A stretch of 64,000 nucleotides of DNA from Thalassorhabdomicrobium marinisediminis (GTDB taxonomy: Bacteria > Pseudomonadota > Alphaproteobacteria > Rhodobacterales > Rhodobacteraceae). Every line of letters begins with the position of its first letter. Within the stretch, counting starts at the first letter, position 1. Below, piece by piece: positions 18,122-25,099 of the stretch. The translations under genes and the position numbers were made by a program. The notes below the pieces were generated by a model. The model was given only the letters and a program-made list of their open reading frames with translations. It was not told the DNA's origin and did not search any database. The DNA lies in contig NZ_QCYG01000007.1 in assembly GCF_003072065.1 (NCBI RefSeq), forward strand, positions 124,001-188,000, in the 5' to 3' direction.

Positions 18122-18280
18122 TCAACAGGCCGGTTTGGCGGCAGCGACGGGGTCCGTCAGGGTGCAGGCGGGCTGCGACTGGAAGGCGACGAGGAACAGA
18201 TGCGCATTGGCCGCGATGAACACCCCCGCCGCGAGCACCGCCGCGACAATGGCCAAACGGCGCTGGGTGACCGCGGTCAT
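18122..18280 (-). CDS. 52-residue membrane microprotein between ccoP and DUF2189 gene
   Basis: Starts MTAVTQRRLAIVAAVLAAGV at an ATG overlapping the ccoP stop (ATGA, 18277-18280). One span (LAIVAAVLAAGVFIAANAHLFLVAF) is preceded by two arginines, so the C-terminus should be periplasmic. The ~18-residue tail carries two cysteines, Cys39 and the terminal Cys52, and would be exposed outside the inner membrane. Only eleven bases separate its stop from the next start. The overlap on one side and tight spacing on the other support real translation. No family recognised; an oxidase accessory or copper-handling role is only a guess. Confidence 0.7.
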   Translation of the reverse strand: MTAVTQRRLAIVAAVLAAGVFIAANAHLFLVAFQSQPACTLTDPVAAAKPAC

Positions 18281-19218
18281 GGCTGCGCCCCTTCTTCGGC
18301 CTCACCCTCCTGCGCCAAGGTCGCCACGTAGAGCGCGAGCAGATTGATGTCGCCCTCGCTCAGCCGGTCGGACCATGCGGGCATCACGCCCTGTCGCCCG
18401 TAGCGCAGGGTTTCCAGCACGCTGTCGCGGTCCTGCCCGTAGATCACCGCGTCATCGGTGAGCGATGGCGCGCCGTTCTCATATCCGCCCGCGCCATCGT
18501 CCCCGTGGCAGGCGCTGCAATTGTCCAGAAACAGCACGCCGCCCTCGCTTTGCGGATCGGCGCTGCCGTCCTTCAGCGCCACGACGTAATCGGCCAGCGC
18601 GTGGCGTTCGCGGCGCTCAAGATAGTCGAACGCAGGCATCTGCGCGAAGCGGGTGTCGTCGCGGTCGGCGTTGATGCCCACGTGCAGGGTTTCGGCGATG
18701 ATCCCGGGCGTGCCCCCCCAGAGCCAATGGGCATCGTTGAGCGCGGGATAGCCCGGCCCGCCGGCCCCGTCAGTGCCGTGACAGGCGGCGCAATTGTCCT
18801 GATAGAGCCGGTCGGCGGCCAGCATTGCGGGGCCCATGAGCATCGGGTCCGCCTGCGCGGCCTCGAAATCGCTCGCCTCGAAGGGCGCCATCCAAGTGGC
18901 ACGGTCGGCGGCGATCCGGGCAAACCGCTCATCCGCCATGGTCTGTTGGTCCAGCCCCAGCACGCCGCGGGTGAAGCTTGACCCATAGGGCCAAGCGGGC
19001 AGCAGGATCCAGGCGACCACGGAATAGAGGAACGTCAGGATCATCGCCCAGAGCGCAATGCGCGAGAACGGGGTGTTCAACTCGCGGATGCCGTTCCAGT
19101 CATGGCCGGTGGTGTCATAGCCGGTGACGGGGTCAATCTCGCGGTGGCCGGTCTCTTCGTCGATCTGCTGCGCCGGATCGCGGGACGGATCGGGGTTGAG
19201 GCGTGGATCATCGCTCAT
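18277..19218 (-). CDS. ccoP: cbb3-type cytochrome c oxidase subunit III (diheme)
   Basis: Membrane-anchored diheme cytochrome c that feeds electrons into CcoN. 313 residues: a ~50-residue hydrophilic N-terminus (TTGHDWNGIRELNTPFSR just before the membrane), one span (IALWAMILTFLYSVVAWILLPAWPY), then two cytochrome c domains with CAACH (143-147) and CSACH (234-238). Axial methionines are available in AQMPAF and GVMPAW. The N-terminal extension is longer than in many CcoP proteins. It overlaps ccoQ upstream and the 52-residue gene downstream. Confidence 0.96.
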   Translation of the reverse strand: MSDDPRLNPDPSRDPAQQIDEETGHREIDPVTGYDTTGHDWNGIRELNTPFSRIALWAMILTFLYSVVAWILLPAWPYGSSFTRGVLGLDQQTMADERFARIAADRATWMAPFEASDFEAAQADPMLMGPAMLAADRLYQDNCAACHGTDGAGGPGYPALNDAHWLWGGTPGIIAETLHVGINADRDDTRFAQMPAFDYLERRERHALADYVVALKDGSADPQSEGGVLFLDNCSACHGDDGAGGYENGAPSLTDDAVIYGQDRDSVLETLRYGRQGVMPAWSDRLSEGDINLLALYVATLAQEGEAEEGAQP

Positions 19219-19381
19219 GGCGGTCCTCCTCGGGCGTGTCGGTCAGGATCGAGCGCGCGATGCGGTCCTGTTCGGCCCGGCGTTTGGGGTTGTAGGCGCG
19301 GATCGCGACGATCAGGAAAAACCCCATCATCCAGATCGGCCCAAGGGTCTTGGCCAAATAAACAAGGGTGTCGTGGCTCAT
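19208..19381 (-). CDS. ccoQ: cbb3-type cytochrome oxidase subunit CcoQ
   Basis: 57-residue protein with one span (LGPIWMMGFFLIVAIRAY) followed by NPKRRAEQDRIARS, the typical juxtamembrane sequence of CcoQ. It ends EEDRHER with its stop inside the ccoP start region (11-base overlap), and its ATG overlaps the ccoO stop. CcoQ stabilises the interaction of CcoP with the CcoNO core. Too small to identify by family alone, but position and topology make the assignment firm. Confidence 0.9.
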   Translation of the reverse strand: MSHDTLVYLAKTLGPIWMMGFFLIVAIRAYNPKRRAEQDRIARSILTDTPEEDRHER

Positions 19382-20106
19382 TGCGTCAACTCCACCGTGG
19401 TCGCGTAGGGAGCATTTGTCAGGGTGCCCAGAGCCTGCAGATAGGCCACGACCGCGTCCATCTCGGTCAGGCGCGAGGGGTCGCCGTCAAAGGCGCGCAC
19501 GGGCACACCCTCACCGTAGCGTTCGCGCACCGCGTCGCCACCATCGGTGTCCGGCTGGCTTTGCCCCAGCGCGTCGGCCACGGCGGCCTCAATCATCTCG
19601 GGGCCATAGGGCACGCCGAGGGTCGCCAGCACCGCCAGTTGATCGCTCAGGATCTCGGTGTCGAGCGGCCGCATCAGCCACGGATAGGCGGGCATGATCG
19701 AGGCAGGCACCACGCTGCGCGGATCGATGAGGTGGGCGGTGTGCCAGTCGTCGGAGTATTTCTCACCCAGTCGGGCAAGGTCCGGTCCGGTGCGTTTGGA
19801 CCCCCAAAGCATCGGGTGGTCATAGGCGCTTTCGGCGGCCAGCGAATAAGGCCCGTAGCGGTCCAGCTCATCGGCAAGGCTGCGCACCATCTGGCTGTGG
19901 CAGGCATAGCACCCTTCGCGGATGTAGATTTCCCGTCCGGCGAGTTCCAGCGGCGTGTGGGGGCGCATATCCTCGGGGATTTCGACCGTCTCGTCGATGG
20001 TGAACAGGGGCGCAATCTCGACGATGCCGCCGATCGAGGCGGCGACGATGATCGCCACCACAAGGCCCATCGAGACCTTCTCAAGGTTGTAATGAAGTCT
20101 GAGCAT
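19378..20106 (-). CDS. ccoO: cbb3-type cytochrome c oxidase subunit II (monoheme)
   Basis: Membrane-bound monoheme cytochrome c subunit, 242 residues. It has an N-terminal anchor (MGLVVAIIVAASIGGIVEIAPLF), the heme motif EGCYACHSQMVRS (C66, C69, H70), a GPYSLAAESAYDHPMLWGSKRTGPDLARLG segment characteristic of CcoO, and the axial methionine in SIMPAYPWL. The start immediately follows ccoN (three bases between stop and start). The stop overlaps ccoQ. Confidence 0.97.
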   Translation of the reverse strand: MLRLHYNLEKVSMGLVVAIIVAASIGGIVEIAPLFTIDETVEIPEDMRPHTPLELAGREIYIREGCYACHSQMVRSLADELDRYGPYSLAAESAYDHPMLWGSKRTGPDLARLGEKYSDDWHTAHLIDPRSVVPASIMPAYPWLMRPLDTEILSDQLAVLATLGVPYGPEMIEAAVADALGQSQPDTDGGDAVRERYGEGVPVRAFDGDPSRLTEMDAVVAYLQALGTLTNAPYATTVELTQ

Positions 20107-20109
20107 AGC

Positions 20110-21750
20110 TTACTCCGCCGGCGTGGGTCTAAGGGGCACATCGCGCGGCTCGGCCATAAGGGGCGCGCTGCGGAACGTGGCATAGCAGTTGGCCGCGCAG
20201 ATGATCGCGCCGGTCAGGAACATGCCGCCACCGATGGTGCGGATCAGGTAATAGGGGGCCATGGCTTCGACCGATTGCACGAAGCTGTAGGACAGCGCGC
20301 CATTCTCGTCATAGGCACGCCACATCAGCCCCTGGATGATGCCCGCGTTCCACATGGAGACCACGTAAACAAGCGTGCCCCCCACGGCGAGCCAGAAGTG
20401 CCATTCGATGGCGCGGGGCCAGGCCATGGTTTCGCGGCCCGACAACTGTGGCACCATGGTGTAGAGCGCGCCGAAGATGATCATCGCGACCCAGCCCAGC
20501 GTGCCCGAATGCACGTGGCCCACGGTCCAGTCGGTGTAATGCGACAGCGAGTTCACGGGCCGGATGGCAAGGAAAGACCCCTCGAACGTGGAAAGCCCGT
20601 AGAACACCGCTGCGACGAACATGAAGCGCAGCGTCGCATCATCGCGCACCTTGTGCCAGGCGCCGTTCAGCGTGGCGATGGCGTTGCCCGCCGAGGCCCA
20701 GCTTGGCACCAGCAGCATCACCGAGAAGGTCATGCCGAGGGTCTGCACCCAATAGGGCAGCGCGGTGTAATGCAGGTGGTGCGAGCCGACCCAGACGTAG
20801 AAGAACACGATGCCCCAGAAGCTCAGGATTGACAGCCGGTAGGACCAGATCGGACGGCCCGAGCGCACCGGCAGGAAGTAATAGAGCATGCCCAGAAAGC
20901 CCGCCGTCAGGAAGAAGGCCACGGCGTTGTGCCCATACCACCACTGGATCATTGCGTCCTGCACCCCGGCCCAAATGGTGAAACTGTCCGCGCCGTTCCA
21001 GCGCACGGGGATGGCGAGGTTGTTGACGATATGCAGCATCGCCACGACCAGAATGAAGGCCAGATAATACCAGTTCGCCACGTAGATATGCGGCTCATGC
21101 CGGCGGGCCAACGTGCGCAGGTAAACGACGAAATAGACCACCCAGACGATCACCAGCAGGATGTCCGCATACCATTCGGCCTCGGCGTATTCCTTGGACT
21201 GGGTGCTCCCCATGAGGTAGCCGCTTACCGCCCAGAGACAGAACAGGTTGAAGCCGATCAGCACGAACCACGGGCTGACGGCATCGGCCAGCCGCGTGCG
21301 CGCGGTGCGCTGCAACACGTAGAACGAGGTGGCGATCAGCGCGTTGCCGCCAAAGCCGAAGATGATGCCCGTGGTGTGGACGGGGCGCAGGCGGCCGAAA
21401 CTGGTCCATGGCACGGCGGGCGTGCCTTCGGGCCAATAGAGCAAAGCCGCGACCCAGACGCCGACGCCCATGGCGATGATCGCCCAGACCAGCGTCATCA
21501 CCACGCCGAACCGCGTTGGCCCGTCGAAATACCGGTCGTGCCGGTCCGGCCCGGCGGCGGAGTCGTACAGCTGCCCGCCAATGCGGAAGATCAAGAACAG
21601 ACCCGCCGCCAGCGCCATGGCGCCGTGAACGGCCATGACGCCCTTGGCCGCGAAGGCCGCCATCGCAAAGCCCAGAACGGCCAGAGCGATGGAGAGCCCG
21701 AAAGCAAATTGCCGCTCGTTGCGGCTTAGGGTTCCCGCAGGGGTCATCAC
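20110..21750 (-). CDS. ccoN: cbb3-type cytochrome c oxidase subunit I
   Basis: Catalytic heme-copper subunit reducing O2 to water at high affinity, 546 residues with about twelve spans. The heme and CuB histidines lie in GRLRPVHTTGIIFGFGGNALIATSFYV, QWWYGHNAVAFFLTAGFLGMLYYFLP, VWVGSHHLHYTALPYW and TDWTVGHVHSGTLGWVAMIIFGALY; the CcoN-specific Tyr is in the YGHNAV region. ATG overlaps the rrf2 stop (ATGA, 21747-21750), so its translation is coupled to the regulator gene. No TTGAT-N4-ATCAA Fnr box is visible ahead of the operon. Confidence 0.97.
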   Translation of the reverse strand: MMTPAGTLSRNERQFAFGLSIALAVLGFAMAAFAAKGVMAVHGAMALAAGLFLIFRIGGQLYDSAAGPDRHDRYFDGPTRFGVVMTLVWAIIAMGVGVWVAALLYWPEGTPAVPWTSFGRLRPVHTTGIIFGFGGNALIATSFYVLQRTARTRLADAVSPWFVLIGFNLFCLWAVSGYLMGSTQSKEYAEAEWYADILLVIVWVVYFVVYLRTLARRHEPHIYVANWYYLAFILVVAMLHIVNNLAIPVRWNGADSFTIWAGVQDAMIQWWYGHNAVAFFLTAGFLGMLYYFLPVRSGRPIWSYRLSILSFWGIVFFYVWVGSHHLHYTALPYWVQTLGMTFSVMLLVPSWASAGNAIATLNGAWHKVRDDATLRFMFVAAVFYGLSTFEGSFLAIRPVNSLSHYTDWTVGHVHSGTLGWVAMIIFGALYTMVPQLSGRETMAWPRAIEWHFWLAVGGTLVYVVSMWNAGIIQGLMWRAYDENGALSYSFVQSVEAMAPYYLIRTIGGGMFLTGAIICAANCYATFRSAPLMAEPRDVPLRPTPAE

Positions 21751-22175
21751 GCGGCTCCTTCAATATCTGTGAGGGGGGAAAGGGCGATGTCGGCGAGCGT
21801 GGTGCGGTCAAGCTCCGCCAGAAAGGCCGCCTCGGCGGCGCGCAGGCGGGACTTCAGCTTGCAACGCCCGTCAAGGGTACACCCGCCGCCACCGGGGGCG
21901 AAACATTCTACAAGGGCCTGCCGGTCTTCCAGCACGCGCACCACCTGCCCCACGCTGACCGCCTCGGCCGGTTGCGCCAGCGTGGCCCCGCCCCCGGCGC
22001 CGCGCCGGGTGGCGACGATGCCATGGCTGGCCAGCTTCTGGATGATCTTCGCCAGATGATGGCGCGAGACGTCGAACTCGGTGGAAAACTCAGCGGTGGA
22101 AAAGCCGCGCCCGGGCGCGCTGGCCATGCGCATCAGCATGCGCAATCCGTAGTCGGTGAATGAGGTCAGTCGCAT
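21747..22175 (-). CDS. Rrf2-family, NsrR-like iron-sulfur transcriptional regulator
   Basis: 142-residue winged-helix regulator. The N-terminus MRLTSFTDYGLRMLMRMA is the family's DNA-binding start. STEFDVSRHHLAKIIQKLASHGIVATRRGAGGG is the recognition region. Three cysteines, C91, C99 and C105 (C-x7-C-x5-C with CTLDGRCKLK), match the [Fe-S] ligand pattern of NsrR, a nitric-oxide sensor. ATG 22173-22175 is used because it opens the conserved helix; an in-frame upstream ATG adds twelve residues. It is the first gene of the cbb3 operon and overlaps ccoN. It probably autoregulates the operon through the imperfect palindrome at 22185-22200. Confidence 0.88.
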   Translation of the reverse strand: MRLTSFTDYGLRMLMRMASAPGRGFSTAEFSTEFDVSRHHLAKIIQKLASHGIVATRRGAGGGATLAQPAEAVSVGQVVRVLEDRQALVECFAPGGGGCTLDGRCKLKSRLRAAEAAFLAELDRTTLADIALSPLTDIEGAA

Positions 22176-22184
22176 AAGCGCCCC

Positions 22185-22200
22185 GATTCTAATAGGTATC
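22185..22200 (-). promoter_or_regulatory. candidate Rrf2/NsrR operator ahead of rrf2-ccoNOQP
   Basis: On the minus strand the sequence GATACCTATTAGAATC is an imperfect palindrome (ten of sixteen positions match its own reverse complement; GAT/ATC ends). It sits ten bases before the regulator's ATG. It overlaps a TATTAG/TAGAAT segment that could be a -10 element. The link to Rrf2 binding is inferred from position only. Confidence 0.4.
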
Positions 22201-22327
22201 CCCTCCACCACTTACCATGGCAGAGGTCGCAGCAAAACCAAAGCCCCCCGGAACTGGGGTGGCAAACGCCCTCATACACCGGGGCGCGCCGGGTCTGAGC
22301 AGGACAGAAGGACGCAGGTCAAACAGC

Positions 22328-22358
22328 AAAGCCGCCGACCCGGGGGATCGACGGCTTT
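22328..22358 (-). terminator. hairpin terminator downstream of tRNA-Leu
   Basis: AAAGCCG-C-CGA (22328-22338) pairs with TCG-A-CGGCTTT (22348-22358). On the minus strand the stem is followed by GCTGTTTG, an incomplete U tract. It lies 26 bases beyond the tRNA 3' end. Confidence 0.5.
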
Positions 22359-22384
22359 TATAATGCAAATCAAGGAATTGCGCG

Positions 22385-22470
22385 TGGTACCGGTGGCCGG
22401 ACTCGAACCGGCACGATGTCACCATCGGGGGATTTTGAATCCCCTGCGTCTACCATTCCGCCACACCGGC
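22385..22470 (-). tRNA. tRNA-Leu (anticodon CAA)
   Basis: 86 bases including an encoded 3' CCA. The minus strand starts GCCGGTGTGGCGGAATGGTA, typical of a leucine tRNA. The anticodon stem is GGGGA/TCCCC around the loop TTCAAAA (anticodon CAA, reads UUG). A long variable arm (CGATGGTGACATCG) and the T arm GCCGG-TTCGAGT-CCGGC follow. Acceptor GCCGGTG pairs with CACCGGT (last pair G-U). The long variable arm confirms the class II type. Confidence 0.96.
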
Positions 22471-22545
22471 ACGCGAGGCTTGCAATAGCCGCCTGCCCGC
22501 GCCCCGTCAACGGCCCAAATGAAGCGCAAATGAAAAACCCGAACG

Positions 22546-23391
22546 CTAAAGACGGTCCGTCCCGAAGGTATCACAGGCCGCCAGATCGCCGGTTTCATAA
22601 CCCGTGCGGAACCACCTTTGCCGCTGTTCCGACGTGCCGTGGGTAAAGGTGTGCGGCGTCACCGTGCGGCCCGCGTTGCGCTGCAAGGTGTCGTCGCCGA
22701 TCTGCGCGGCAGCGTTCATCGCCTCGGCGATATCGCCCCGCTCGAGCGAGTCGAATTTCTCGTCGGCGCGCCGGGCCCAGATGCCGGAATAACAATCGGC
22801 CTGAAGTTCGATGCGCACGGAAATCTCGTTGCTCTCGCGCTCGCTCACCTGAGCGCGGATCTGGTTGGCCTGCCCCAGAATGCCCAGCTCGTTCTGGACG
22901 TGGTGGGCCACCTCATGGGCGACCACATAGGCGGCGGCGAAATCCCCGCCCGCGCCCAGCCGCTGCTCCAGCGTGGTGAAGAAATTGGTGTCGAGATAGG
23001 CGCGTTTGTCGCCGGGGCAGTAGAACGGCCCGCTTTGCGCGGTGGCGCCGCCGCAGTCCGATTGCACGGCGCCCTTGAACAGCACCAGCTCGGGCGCGTT
23101 ATACGGCCCGTCCACTTGCTCGCGGAACACATCGGCCCAGACCTCTTCGGTGTCCGCCAGGGTAACCGAGACGAACTCGGCCGCGCGTTCATCCGCCGGC
23201 GTGACCTCGGCGCTTTGCTGGCTGCCGCCCCCGCCCAGATCGACAAAGCCCGAGGTATCAACCCCGAAATAAAGCCCCGCCAGAAGGATCAGCACCCCCG
23301 CGACGCCGCCAATGCCGCCCGCCGCACGGCCCCCGCTGACCCGTCTGCGATCCACGATGTTGCGGCTGCCCCGCCGACCTCTCCATTTCAT
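22546..23391 (-). CDS. neutral zinc metallopeptidase (YpfJ family)
   Basis: 281 residues. A basic N-terminus (MKWRGRRGSRNIVDRRR) and a single span (GGIGGVAGVLILLAGLYFGV) leave the catalytic domain periplasmic. The zinc-peptidase motif is VVAHEVAHHVQNELG (HExxH with an extra His). YCPGDKRAYLDTNFF, ELQADCYSGIWA (third ligand region, E..AD) and RRWFRTGYETGDLAACDTF are typical of the family. The substrate is unknown. It stands alone, upstream of tRNA-Leu on the same strand and divergent from the VTT gene. Confidence 0.92.
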   Translation of the reverse strand: MKWRGRRGSRNIVDRRRVSGGRAAGGIGGVAGVLILLAGLYFGVDTSGFVDLGGGGSQQSAEVTPADERAAEFVSVTLADTEEVWADVFREQVDGPYNAPELVLFKGAVQSDCGGATAQSGPFYCPGDKRAYLDTNFFTTLEQRLGAGGDFAAAYVVAHEVAHHVQNELGILGQANQIRAQVSERESNEISVRIELQADCYSGIWARRADEKFDSLERGDIAEAMNAAAQIGDDTLQRNAGRTVTPHTFTHGTSEQRQRWFRTGYETGDLAACDTFGTDRL

Positions 23392-23471
23392 GAGGTGCTC
23401 CTTTGGTCTGGTTCTGCTGCGGCAATGCCGCTAATAGAACCCCAACCAAAAACAGGACCGAGCAGTTCCCG

Positions 23472-24050
23472 ATGATCCGCCGCCTTTACGACTGGACCCT
23501 GTCCCACGCCACGGCGCCCTATGCGCTCTGGGCGCTGGCCTTTGTCGCCTTCATCGAAAGCTCGGTGTTTCCGATCCCGCCGGATCTGTTGATGATCCCG
23601 ATGATCATCGCCGCCCCGCGCCGCGCTTTCCTGATCGCGGGCGTGGCGACGCTGGCCTCGGTGCTGGGCGGGCTTTTGGGCTATGCCATCGGCATGTTCG
23701 CCTTCGACAGCATCGGCCAGCCGGTCCTGACCGCGCTGGGCAAGGGCGATGCGGTGGCGGCCTTCAACACGCGCTTCAACGATGTGGGCTTCTGGGCGGT
23801 GCTGGTAGCGGGTCTTACCCCGTTCCCTTACAAGGTCATCACCATCATGTCGGGCTGGACGGCGATGCCGCTGGGCACCTTCATGGTCACCTCGCTGATC
23901 GCGCGCGGGCTGCGGTTCTTCGTCATCGCCGCGTTGCTGTGGCGGTTCGGCACTCCGATCAAACAGTTCATCGAAAAGCGCCTTGGCCTTGTGTTCACCC
24001 TGTTTTGCGTGATCCTTGTGGGCGGCTTCTTTCTGGTGCGGTATCTATGA
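23472..24050 (+). CDS. VTT/DedA-type membrane protein (YqaA-like)
   Basis: 192-residue inner-membrane protein of the VTT (SNARE-associated/DedA) superfamily, related to YqaA. Features: LWALAFVAFIESSVFPIPPDLLMIPMIIAAPRRAF (the re-entrant loop with conserved E and PxxP), LLGYAIGMFAFDSIG, and a second half VLVAGLTPFPYKVITIMSGWTAMPLGTFMVTSLIARGLRFF, with the conserved Arg. Such proteins are linked to lipid flipping and membrane homeostasis. ATG 23472 follows a weak ribosome site; an earlier in-frame start would add a charged non-conserved stretch. The stop overlaps the dsbB start (ATGA). Confidence 0.9.
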   Translation: MIRRLYDWTLSHATAPYALWALAFVAFIESSVFPIPPDLLMIPMIIAAPRRAFLIAGVATLASVLGGLLGYAIGMFAFDSIGQPVLTALGKGDAVAAFNTRFNDVGFWAVLVAGLTPFPYKVITIMSGWTAMPLGTFMVTSLIARGLRFFVIAALLWRFGTPIKQFIEKRLGLVFTLFCVILVGGFFLVRYL

Positions 24051-24493
24051 GCAAAGCGAACCTGATCCTTCTGGCCACCCTTGGCAGCGCGGCGCTGCTG
24101 GGCGGCGCATTCATCTTTCAGCTGCTGGGCTACCCGCCCTGCAAGATGTGCCTGTGGCAACGCTGGCCCCATGCGTTGGCCATCCTTGCCGGCGCGGTTG
24201 CCCTGGTGCGGCCCGCCTTGATGCGCCCGCTGGCCTGGATCGGCGGGCTGGCGGCACTGACCACCGCGGGGCTGGGCGCCTATCACACGGGGGTTGAGCG
24301 CGGCTGGTGGGAAGGTCCGTCAAGCTGCACCGGCGGCGGCGGCCTTGGCACCGACCTTCTGAGCACCGACATCGCCCCCATCGTCATGTGCGACGATGTG
24401 ATCTGGAGCCTGCTGGGCTTGTCCATGGCGAGCTACAACGCGCTGTTCTCCGCGCTGCTTGCCGCGCTCTGGTTCACCGCCGCCCGCCGCTGA
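24047..24493 (+). CDS. dsbB: disulfide bond formation protein B (DsbB family)
   Basis: 148-residue four-span inner-membrane protein that reoxidises DsbA by passing electrons to ubiquinone. The first periplasmic Cys pair lies in YPPCKMCLWQRWPHALA (CxxC with the quinone-site Arg). The second pair is widely spaced in SCTGGGG...PIVMCDD. Translationally coupled to the VTT protein gene by ATGA overlap, an arrangement common in the roseobacters. It is followed directly by an intergenic repeat. Confidence 0.9.
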   Translation: MSKANLILLATLGSAALLGGAFIFQLLGYPPCKMCLWQRWPHALAILAGAVALVRPALMRPLAWIGGLAALTTAGLGAYHTGVERGWWEGPSSCTGGGGLGTDLLSTDIAPIVMCDDVIWSLLGLSMASYNALFSALLAALWFTAARR

Positions 24494-24557
24494 CCCCCGC
24501 TTCTCTGGTTCTAAAATACCTCGGGGGACGCGCGCCAGCGCGGGGGGCAGCGCCCCC
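24494..24557 (+). repeat. dispersed intergenic repeat, copy A (CTTCTCTGGTTC type)
   Basis: Begins immediately after the dsbB stop: CGCTTCTCTGGTTCTAAAAT then ACCTCGGGGG, followed by two hairpins (CGCGCGCCAGCGCG and GGGGGCAGCGCCCCC). The same CTTCTNTGGTTC-N-AAATACCT core recurs at 27107 and 62940, each time just after a gene end and in the same orientation on this strand. Confidence 0.7.
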
Positions 24558-24564
24558 TCTTACC

Positions 24565-24993
24565 TCACCGTCCCGCCCGGCGGGTGCTGAGCAACAGGCT
24601 TGTCTCCGACCGGGTCACCCCGCCCATGCGGCGGATGCGGAACAGGGCCTCGTCCAGCGCGTCGAGTGTTTCAGTGCCGATCTCGACGATCAGATCCCAG
24701 GTGCCGTTGGTGGAATGCACCGCCTGAACCTCGACCATGTTCAGCAGCGCGCGCATCACCGTCTCGGTCCCGCGCCCTTCGATGCCCAGCATGATCAGGC
24801 CCCGCACGCCATGGGCGGCGACATCGGCGCGGGTCAGCACGGTGAAGCCTGCGATCTCGCCGCGCGCGCGCAGCCGGTCCAGCCGCGCCTTCACCGTGGC
24901 CCGCGTGACCCCGAGATCAAGGCTCAGCTCCGAGATCGTGGCCCGCCCGTCCCGCTGCAACGCCTTGATCAGCCGCGTATCCAGATCGTCCAT
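24565..24993 (-). CDS. Lrp/AsnC-family regulator of arginine/ornithine catabolism
   Basis: 142 residues. N-terminal helix-turn-helix (MDDLDTRLIKALQRDGRATISELSLDLGVTRATVKARLDRLRARGEIAGF) and C-terminal RAM ligand-binding domain (VRGLIMLGIEGRGTETVMRALLNMVEVQAVHSTNGTWDLIVEIG). It is transcribed divergently from the arginase and ornithine cyclodeaminase genes, the usual position of a local Lrp-type activator responding to arginine or ornithine. The two TTGC-R-CAA palindromes in the shared gap are plausible sites. Confidence 0.9.
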   Translation of the reverse strand: MDDLDTRLIKALQRDGRATISELSLDLGVTRATVKARLDRLRARGEIAGFTVLTRADVAAHGVRGLIMLGIEGRGTETVMRALLNMVEVQAVHSTNGTWDLIVEIGTETLDALDEALFRIRRMGGVTRSETSLLLSTRRAGR

Positions 24994-25007
24994 ACCAACT
25001 GCCCATT

Positions 25008-25035
25008 TTGCGCAATATCAACCCAGATTGCACAA
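25008..25035. promoter_or_regulatory. two phased TTGC(G/A)CAA palindromes in the lrp-arginase gap
   Basis: TTGCGCAA at 25008-25015 and TTGCACAA at 25028-25035 are 20 bp apart, two helical turns, and flank a TATCAACC spacer. GCGCAA recurs at 25055 and 25064. They lie 15-42 bases from the lrp start and about 65-92 bases from the arginase start, a fitting place for a divergent Lrp operator. Binding is inferred. Confidence 0.45.
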
Positions 25036-25099
25036 TCTGCCCTCTTCCGCGAGCGCGCAACCCGCGCAAAGCTCCGCAGCAACCAAGCAGGAGCCTCAC

